This document shows positions 57,966 through 64,000 of a stretch of 64,000 bases of DNA, piece by piece (the stretch's first letter is position 1; each line of letters begins with the position of its first letter). The DNA is from Heterostelium multicystogenum (Eukaryota > Evosea > Eumycetozoa > Acytosteliales > Acytosteliaceae), in assembly GCA_003667245.1 (NCBI GenBank), contig RCNN01000020.1, positions 1 through 64,000 on the forward strand, read 5' to 3'. Made by a program: the position numbers and the translations under genes. The notes beneath the pieces were generated by a model. The model did not search any database. It saw only the letters and a list, made by a program, of their open reading frames with translations, and was not told the DNA's origin.

Positions 57966-58827
57966 TCAGCCCTTACGGAACACGAAAGCCAATCCGACGA
58001 TGATCAAGCCCATCCCCAGCAAGCTCAACATTGCCAGCTTGTTGCCGAAGATCAGGTAGTCCATCACCGCCGTCACCGCGGGCACCAGGTAGAACAAGCT
58101 GGTGACATTCACCAGATTGCCCCGGGCAATCAGCCGGTACAGCAACAGCGTCGCCAGCAACGACACCACCAGCCCCATCCACAGCACCGGCACGAAAAAG
58201 CCGGTGTTGTGTTCAAAGTGGAACGGCTGGAACGGCACAAACACCGAGCACAACAGCAAGCCGGCCAGGTATTGCACAGGCAGCGTGCCCAACGGGTTAT
58301 CGGTGATGCGCTTCTGCATGATCGAACCAAAGGTCATGCTGGCCAGGGCCAACAGGCCAAAAAGCATGCCTGCCAGGGACATGCCGGACATCCCGATGCC
58401 CTGGTACACCACCATGATCAACCCCGCCATTCCCAGCCCGAGGCCGAACATCCGGCTCCAGGAGCGCCGGCGCTCCATCAACACCACGGTCAGGATCGGC
58501 TGCACGCCCATGATGGTTGCCATCATGCCGGGCGTGACTTTGAGGTCCAGGGCCAGCAGATAGAAAATCTGGTAGGCCCCCAACAGCACCAGCCCGGTAG
58601 CCGCCGCGTAAAGCATCGGCTTGCCGGGACGCGGCAACTTCAGCTTGAGGATCGGTACCAGTATCACCAACCCCGCCAGGGCGATGGCGAAACGGATCAG
58701 CAGAAACGCAAAGGGTGAAGCGTGGGCCAGGCCCCATTTGGAGAAAATCGCCCCGCTGCTCCACAGCAAGACAAACAGGCTCGTCGAGGCCGCCGCGGCC
58801 ACGGATTGTTTTCGAAAGAACAGACAT
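57966..58827 (-). CDS. EamA/DMT superfamily transporter (frameshifted near start)
   Basis: Second EamA exporter, convergent with the first. Seen: SLFVLLWSSGAIFSKWGLAH, ASPFAFLLIRFAIALAGLVI, GAYQIFYLLALDLKVTPGMM, ATIMGVQPILTVVLMERRRS, GNLVNVTSLFYLVPAVTAVM and a last helix MLSLLGMGLIIVGLAFVF. The true start is probably ATG 58827 (MSVLSK), with one extra A near 58812 shifting the frame; the in-frame ATG at 58850 gives an N-terminus unlike the family. Confidence 0.87.
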
Positions 58828-59199
58828 GGATACCACCTGTGATCAGGCAAAAAGCCAACTCAGCAACAGCTGAAATTCAGTAGGTTTTTTCAGGCGGGCA
58901 CAGGGGAACAGCCATCAGCTGATCAGCCCGAAATGCCAACACCCGGCGGTGATACGACTGCGTACACCGGCGTGCTACTGACAGGTGGGGGGTAGTGACT
59001 GATCTGCGCAGGCTGCTGGCTCCCGCACGGCACGACCGCAGCGTTGACCGCTGAATCGACTACCGCTATGCGCAGGGAAGCTGGCATGTGCTGATCTTTT
59101 ATGACGGGATGAACAAGGTGTCTGGAAACACCTGCGGCCGACTATAACCAGCTGGGGACATGCTTTGCAATAACTTCGCCCGCACAAATCCAGCGCATA
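58828..59199. other. intergenic region without a supported gene
   Basis: About 370 bases before the lpxO terminator. A 70-codon ORF on the minus strand (58975-59187) has no RBS and a Cys/Arg-rich composition, so it looks spurious. I see only a few short inverted repeats here. Confidence 0.45.
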
Positions 59200-59228
59200 A
59201 AAAAACCGCTCATCGGAGCGGTTTTTTT
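59200..59228. terminator. bidirectional terminator after lpxO
   Basis: Stem CCGCTC-atc-GGAGCGG between an A-run and seven T, 17 bases past the lpxO stop on the minus strand. Confidence 0.88.
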
Positions 59229-59244
59229 CGTGCCTGCAAAAGTC

Positions 59245-60183
59245 TTAACCAAACAACCAATACCCCAGCGCCGTCAGCACCACCACCGCCAGCACTGGCC
59301 GCAGGATGCGATAAGCCTTCGGATGCTTGCGCTTCCACTGCTTGACCACGCCACTGAAGCTGTCGCTGAAGCGCTTGCTCCAGGCATACGCCTGGTTGAT
59401 CCCGCCAACGCGTTCGTCATCCAGGTTCTGCGGCGCGGTGGCGCGCCCCAGTTGCGCGCTGACCCAACGGTTGATGCGGGTCATCAGGCGGTTGCTCAGC
59501 GGGCGTTCGATGTCGCAGAACAGGATCACCCGGGTGTGCTCGGTTTCGTTCTTCACCCAGTGCACGTAGGTCTCGTCGAACATTACATCTTCACCGTCGC
59601 GCCAGGCGTACACCTGGCCGTCGACGAAAATACGGCAGTCGTCGGAGTTCGGCGTGGACAGCCCCAGGTGATAACGCAGCGAACCGGCAAACGGGTCGCG
59701 ATGCGGGTTGAGGTGGCTGCCACCTGGCAACAGGGCGAACATCGCGCCCTTGACGTTGGGAATGCTGCTGACCAGGGCCACGGTTTTCGGGCACAGCAGT
59801 TCAGCCGACGGCAACGGTTTGTCGTACCACTTGAGGTAGAAACGCTTCCAGCCCTTCTTGAAGAACGAGCCGAAACCGGCGTCGTTGTTCTTCTCCGCGG
59901 CGCGGATGTAGCCCTCGTCGAACAGGTGCATGGCCTCTTCGCGAATCACTTCCCAGTTGTCCTTGAGCACGTCCAGCTCCGGGAACTTGCTGCGGTCCAG
60001 GTACGGCTTGGACGGCACGGCGGAGAAGATGTACATCAAGGCGTTGTACGGGCGAACAGCGCTGAATGGTTGACGAACTGACGCAACATCGGCAAAACGG
60101 GCCTTGCCACGCAAATGCACATACAGCGTGCTGCCGATAAACAGCAGCAACACCGACAGTTTGGCGGCCAAAGAAAAGGTCAT
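59245..60183 (-). CDS. lpxO: LpxO-type lipid A 2-hydroxylase (Asp/Asn beta-hydroxylase family)
   Basis: Fe(II)/2-oxoglutarate dioxygenase of the inner membrane that adds a 2-hydroxyl to secondary lipid A acyl chains. Seen: N-terminal hydrophobic segment LAAKLSVLLLFIGSTLY, ELDVLKDNWEVIREEAMHL, SSIPNVKGAMFALLPGGSH, NPHRDPFAGSLRYHLGLSTP with the iron ligands His161 and Asp163, and ETYVHWVKNETEHTRVILF with His208 and the 2-oxoglutarate Arg. A C-terminal hydrophobic stretch ends the protein. 312 aa, intact. P. aeruginosa has two lpxO copies; which this matches is not decided here. Confidence 0.9.
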   Translation of the reverse strand: MTFSLAAKLSVLLLFIGSTLYVHLRGKARFADVASVRQPFSAVRPYNALMYIFSAVPSKPYLDRSKFPELDVLKDNWEVIREEAMHLFDEGYIRAAEKNNDAGFGSFFKKGWKRFYLKWYDKPLPSAELLCPKTVALVSSIPNVKGAMFALLPGGSHLNPHRDPFAGSLRYHLGLSTPNSDDCRIFVDGQVYAWRDGEDVMFDETYVHWVKNETEHTRVILFCDIERPLSNRLMTRINRWVSAQLGRATAPQNLDDERVGGINQAYAWSKRFSDSFSGVVKQWKRKHPKAYRILRPVLAVVVLTALGYWLFG

Positions 60184-60369
60184 GCAGCAACTCCTGGAAA
60201 TAGGCGTCTGGCCATTAGCCTCCCGTTAAGGGGAAACCAGACGTAGCAGCCGGCCATGATAAACACTCCGGGCCTCGGGAAAAACCCGCGCACTCCAACA
60301 ATCAGCATCTAGCGGTGCGCGATAACGGGCCAATTATGCATAAGGGCCACGCCATCGCGCTGATTTGAA

Positions 60370-61350
60370 TCAAGCCTGGTTTTCCTGATCGGTGAACAAA
60401 TCGGCGAACAGCATGCTCGACAGGTAGCGTTCACCGGAGTCCCGGCAGCACCACGACGATGGTCTTGCCCTGCATTTCCGGCTTCTCCGCCAGGCGCACC
60501 GCCACGGCCATCGCCGCGCCGCAGGAGATACCACACAGAATCCCCTCCTCCTGCATCAGGCGGAACGCCATGGCCTTGGATTCTTCGTCGCTGACCAGCT
60601 CGACCCGGGTCGACCATCGACAGGTCGAGGTTCTTCGGCACAAAAACCGGCGCCGATACCCTGGATTCTTGTGGGGGCTGGGCTTGATCTCTTCACCGGC
60701 CAGCGCCTGGGTAATCACCGGCGAACTGATCGGCTCGACCGCCACCGACAGGATCGGCTTGCCCTGGATGTTCTTGATATAGCGCGACACCCCGGTGATG
60801 GTTGCCGCCAGTGCCCACGCCCGCTACCAGCACGTCCACTGCGCCATCAGTGTCATTCCAGATTTCCGGACCGGTGATTTTCTCGTGGATCGCCGGGTTG
60901 GCCGGGTTTTCGAACTGGGCCGGCATAAAGTACTTGGCCGGGTCGCTGGGCAAGGATTTCGCCGGCTTTTTCAATCGCGCCCTTCATGCCCTTGGCCGGC
61001 TCGGTCAACACCAGTTCGGCGCCGAGGGCCTTGAGCACCTTGCGGCGCTCGATGCTCATGGAGGCGGGCATGGTCAGCAACAGCTTGTAACCACGGGCGG
61101 CGGCAACAAATGCCAGGCCGATCCCGGTGTTACCGGAAGTCGGCTCGACAATGGTCATGCCCGGCTTGAGTTTGCCGCTGCCTTCGGCGTCCCAGATCAT
61201 GTTTGCGCCAATCCGGCACTTCACCGAATACCCAGGGTTACGCCCTTCGATCTTGGCCAGGATAGTCACCCCACGCGGCGCGATACGGTTGATCTGAACC
61301 AGGGGCGTGTTACCGATGGAGTGCGCGTTGTCTGCAAAAATGCGGCTCAT
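60370..61350 (-). CDS. cysK: cysteine synthase A CysK (frameshifted)
   Basis: PLP-dependent O-acetylserine sulfhydrylase. Seen: [40 protein letters not shown] with the PLP Lys (NPGYSVK), [40 protein letters not shown], and after frame changes near 60960, 60810, 60655 and 60615 the segments [50 protein letters not shown], and near 60440 the tail. About 326 codons, as in the family. Start 61350 ([11 protein letters not shown]). cysM at 13-14 kb is the second isozyme. Confidence 0.92.
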
Positions 61351-61473
61351 GACGGGTCCTTAAGGCAATTTCAGGAAGGCCCCAAGGGTATGCCTCGTGT
61401 TGCAAGGCGTCCAGTCAAGCGAACGTCCGGCGGCGCCAGCAGTCAATCGCCTACACGGATGGAGAATTTTCCT

Positions 61474-62549
61474 ATGAAACGTCGCTACAGTTGGCCGCTC
61501 TGGACCCTCGTCGGGGTCGTGGTACTGCTGGTCGTCCTGGATATCGCCCTGCCCTATCTGGTGCGCAATTACCTGAATGACAAACTCGCCGACATGGGCG
61601 ATTACCGCGGCCAGGTCACCGATGTCGACCTCGCACTGTGGCGCGGCGCCTATCGGATCAACGGCCTGCAGATCGTCAAGGTCGACGGCAAGGTGCCGGT
61701 ACCGTTCGTCAAGGCGCCGGTGATCGACCTGTCAGTGAGCTGGCATTCGCTGTGGTACGACCACGCAGTGGTGGCCGAGGCACAGTTCATCAAGCCGGAG
61801 CTGAACTTCGTCGACGGCGGCACCAACAAACAGGCGTCCCAGACCGGTCAGGGCACCGACTGGCGGGCCCAACTGAGCAAACTGTTGCCGATCACCCTCA
61901 ACGAGGTGCGCATCAACGACGGCAAGATCGCGTTCCATAACTTCAGTTCGAAACCGCCGGTCAATATGTACGCAACCCAGGTCAACGCCAGCTTCTACAA
62001 CCTGACCAACGTGGTGGATGTCAAAGGCCAGCGCGACGCGCGCTTCGACGGCAAGGCGCTGTTTCTGGGCCAGGCACCGCTGGAAGCCACCGCCACGTTC
62101 GACCCCCTGAGCAATTTCGAAAACTTCGAATTCCGCTTCCGGGCCCGGGATATCGAACTCAAGCGCATGAATGACTTCGCCTCGGCTACGGCAAGTTCGA
62201 CTTCAATGCCGGCAACGGCGACCTGGTGGTGGAAGCCCAGGCCGAAAAAGGCCAGTTGACCGGCTACATCAAGCCTTTGCTGCGCAATGTCGAAGTGTTC
62301 AACTGGCAGCAGGATGTCGAGAACAAGGACAAGGGCATCTTCCGGTCGATCTGGGAGGCGGTGGTTGGCGTCAGCGAAACCGTGCTGAAGAACCAGCAGA
62401 AAACCAGTTCGCCACCCGCGTGGAGCTCAGCGGCAACGTGCACCAGCAAGATATCAGCGCGTTCCAGGCGTTTTTGCAGATTTTGCGCAATGGTTTTTGT
62501 CCAGGCCTTCAACGCCCGCTATGAACAACCCAAGCCCTCGACAGATTGA
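61474..62549 (+). CDS. DUF748 domain-containing protein (frameshifted)
   Basis: AsmA-like envelope protein of unknown function with DUF748. Seen: signal anchor SWPLWTLVGVVVLLVVLDIA, then ALPYLVRNYLNDKLADMGDY, a DUF748 hallmark, VDLALWRGAYRINGLQIVKV and SWHSLWYDHAVVAEAQFIKP, KIAFHNFSSKPPVNMYATQV. The frame changes near 62185 and 62400-62500, after which GDLVVEAQAEKGQLTGYIKP, NVEVFNWQQDVENKDKGIFR and the tail FVQAFNARYEQPKPSTD follow. About 358 codons. Divergent from cysK. Confidence 0.87.
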
Positions 62550-62691
62550 TCTTCAACGTGACTGCCCATTCAGAGACTGAATAGCCCGTCTGCGTTCACA
62601 GTCGCCGGGGCTGCGCGGTATAGTCGGGCCAAGCTGATTACTCGCCCGCTTCGGTCCTGCACCGTTCGGCGTCACGTTCGAGGATTGATAG

Positions 62692-63537
62692 ATGAAGTTC
62701 GAAGGCACCCAGGCCTACGTTGCCACCGATGACCTGAAACTGGCCGTCAACGCCGCCATCACATTGGAGCGGCCACTGCTGGTCAAGGGCGAACCGGGCA
62801 CCGGCAAGACCATGCTCGCCGAGCAACTGGCCGAATCCTTTGGCGCCAAGCTGATCACCTGGCACATCAAGTCCACCACCAAGGCGCACCAGGGCCTGTA
62901 CGAGTACGACGCGGTGAGCCGCCTGCGGGACTCGCAGCTGGGCGTGGACAAGGTGCACGACGTACGCAACTACCTGAAAAAGGGCAAGCTCTGGGAAGCC
63001 TTCGAGTCCGAGGAGCGGGTCATCCTGCTGATCGACGAAAATCGACAAGGCCGACATCGAGTTCCCCAACGACCTGCTGCAAGAACTCGACAAGATGGAG
63101 TTCTACGTCTACGAAATCGACGAGACCATCAAGGCCAAGAAGCGCCCGATCATCATCATTACCTCCAACAACGAAAAAGAGCTGCCGGACGCGTTCCTGC
63201 GCCGCTGCTTCTTCCACTACATCGCCTTCCCGGACCGCACCACCCTGCAAAAGATCGTCGACGTGCACTACCCGGACATCAAGAAAGACCTGGTCAGCGA
63301 AGCCCTCGACGTATTCTTTGACGTGCGCAAAGTACCGGGCCTGAAGAAAAAACCGTCCACCTCCGAACTGGTGGACTGGCTGAAACTGCTGATGGCCGAC
63401 AACATCGGCGAAGCGGTACTGCGCGAGCGCGACCCACCAAGGCCATCCCGCCCCTGGCCGGTGCCCTGGTGAAGAACGAGCAGGACGTGCAGTTGCTGGA
63501 ACGCCTGGCGTTCATGAGCCGTCGCGGTAACCGATAA
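62692..63537 (+). CDS. MoxR-family AAA+ ATPase (frameshifted)
   Basis: Chaperone-like AAA+ ATPase of the MoxR group. Seen: RPLLVKGEPGTGKTMLAEQL (Walker A, near residue 32), STTKAHQGLYEYDAVSRLRD, ERVILLIDE (Walker B), and, after an indel near 63043, DKADIEFPNDLLQELDKMEF, RPIIIITSNNEKELPDAFLR (sensor 1) and FHYIAFPDRTTLQKIVDVHY. Another indel near 63438 precedes the tail ERLAFMSRRGNR. About 282 codons. Just upstream of a VWA-domain gene, the usual MoxR partner. Confidence 0.9.
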
Positions 63538-63548
63538 GGGCGATTGCC

Positions 63549-64000
63549 ATGCTGCTCAACCTGTTCAATGAAATGCGTGCAGCCAAGGTGCCGGTGTCGG
63601 TGCGTGAGCTGCTGGACCTGATCAACGCGCTGAAACAGCGCGTGACCTTCGCCGACATGGACGAGTTCTACTACCTGGCCCGGGCGATCCTGGTGAAGGA
63701 CGAACGGCATTTCGACAAGTTCGACCGGGCCTTCGGCGCCTACTTCAATGGCCTGGAAAAACTCGACGATCACCTGCAGGCGCTGATCCCCGAAGACTGG
63801 CTGCGCAAGGAATTCGAACGCTCGCTGACCGACGAAGAGCGCGCACAGATCCAGTCCCTCGGCGGGCTCGACAAGCTGATCGAAGAATTCAAGAAACGTC
63901 TGGAAGAACAGAAAGAACGCCACGCCGGCGGCAACAAGTGGATCGGCACCGGCGGTACCAGCCCCTTCGGCTCCGGCGGCTTCAACCCCGAAGGCATACG
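63549..64000 (+). CDS. VWA domain-containing protein, N-terminal part (cut by the window end)
   Basis: Starts MLLNLFNEMRAAKVPVSVRE, a hallmark of the CoxE/VWA proteins that pair with MoxR ATPases, and continues ADMDEFYYLARAILVKDERH, RAFGAYFNGLEKLDDHLQAL. The MIDAS-type VWA domain should follow outside the window. Eleven bases separate it from the MoxR gene, so the two form an operon. The last visible part (GGTSPFGSGGFNPEG) is the expected Gly-rich linker. Confidence 0.88.
   Translation, partial: MLLNLFNEMRAAKVPVSVRELLDLINALKQRVTFADMDEFYYLARAILVKDERHFDKFDRAFGAYFNGLEKLDDHLQALIPEDWLRKEFERSLTDEERAQIQSLGGLDKLIEEFKKRLEEQKERHAGGNKWIGTGGTSPFGSGGFNPEGI

Noticed and set aside
58975..59187. 70-codon minus-strand ORF in the lpxO upstream region
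   Set aside because: No RBS, Cys/Arg-rich composition, no resemblance to any family.
1..64000. CRISPR arrays, tRNA/rRNA genes, prophage or IS elements
   Set aside because: No regularly spaced repeats, cloverleaf sequences with CCA ends, integrase or transposase motifs were seen.

Overview
The window looks like chromosomal DNA from a Pseudomonas of the fluorescens group. It has high GC, typical Pseudomonas REP/BIME repeats (cores resembling GTGGGAGCGGGCTTGCTCGC), and protein sequences and gene order that match, from memory, several P. aeruginosa blocks (PA0932-PA0949, PA1413-PA1422, PA3280-PA3297). Almost everything is ordinary core genome. I see no prophage, transposase, CRISPR array, rRNA or tRNA. 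A dominant technical feature is single-base indels in many genes, including hda, relA, cysM and cysK. I read these as sequencing or assembly errors rather than true decay.

Layout. 1-6.5 kb: two tandem NlpC/P60 lipoproteins, hda, an AI-2E/PerM permease, a DUF2066 gene, then purM-purN. 6.5-15.6 kb: DUF3108, a 62-aa protein, DUF2058, mazG, relA, rlmD, cysM, a DTW-domain protein and a LysR regulator. 15.6-20.3 kb: a guanidinobutyrate locus (gbuR divergent from gbuA, an NTF2-like gene, an NCS1 permease and a sodium:solute symporter). 20.3-27.4 kb is the most accessory-looking stretch: a roughly 700-aa fusion of a 2-hydroxyacid-dehydrogenase-like NAD domain with an FAD oxidoreductase, a 40-aa PA1414-family ORF with an Anr-like box and terminator (the P. 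aeruginosa SicX sRNA locus), a LysR/MFS pair, a second NCS1 permease and DUF2177.

27.4-43.3 kb: a CvfB-like S1 protein, small exported proteins, a TorF-like porin, a DEAD-box helicase, a YbdG-like channel, a YcaC-like hydrolase, LysR regulators, a DMT exporter, azoR, an alpha/beta hydrolase, ppiA, an ABC exporter and aqpZ. 43.3-45.1 kb: a brnT-brnA toxin-antitoxin cassette between two perfect 37-bp direct repeats, inserted at the 3' end of a FemAB-like acyltransferase gene. 45.3-57 kb: an OprP/OprO-type porin, an ECF sigma factor with zinc-finger anti-sigma factor, a PA3286-like KAS III, hrpA, aceK and a chemoreceptor. 57-64 kb: two EamA transporters, lpxO, cysK, DUF748 and a MoxR-ATPase/VWA pair cut by the window end.

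The places most worth a second look are the NAD/FAD fusion gene, the PA1414/SicX-like locus, the repeat-flanked brnTA cassette and a short G-quadruplex-like tract.
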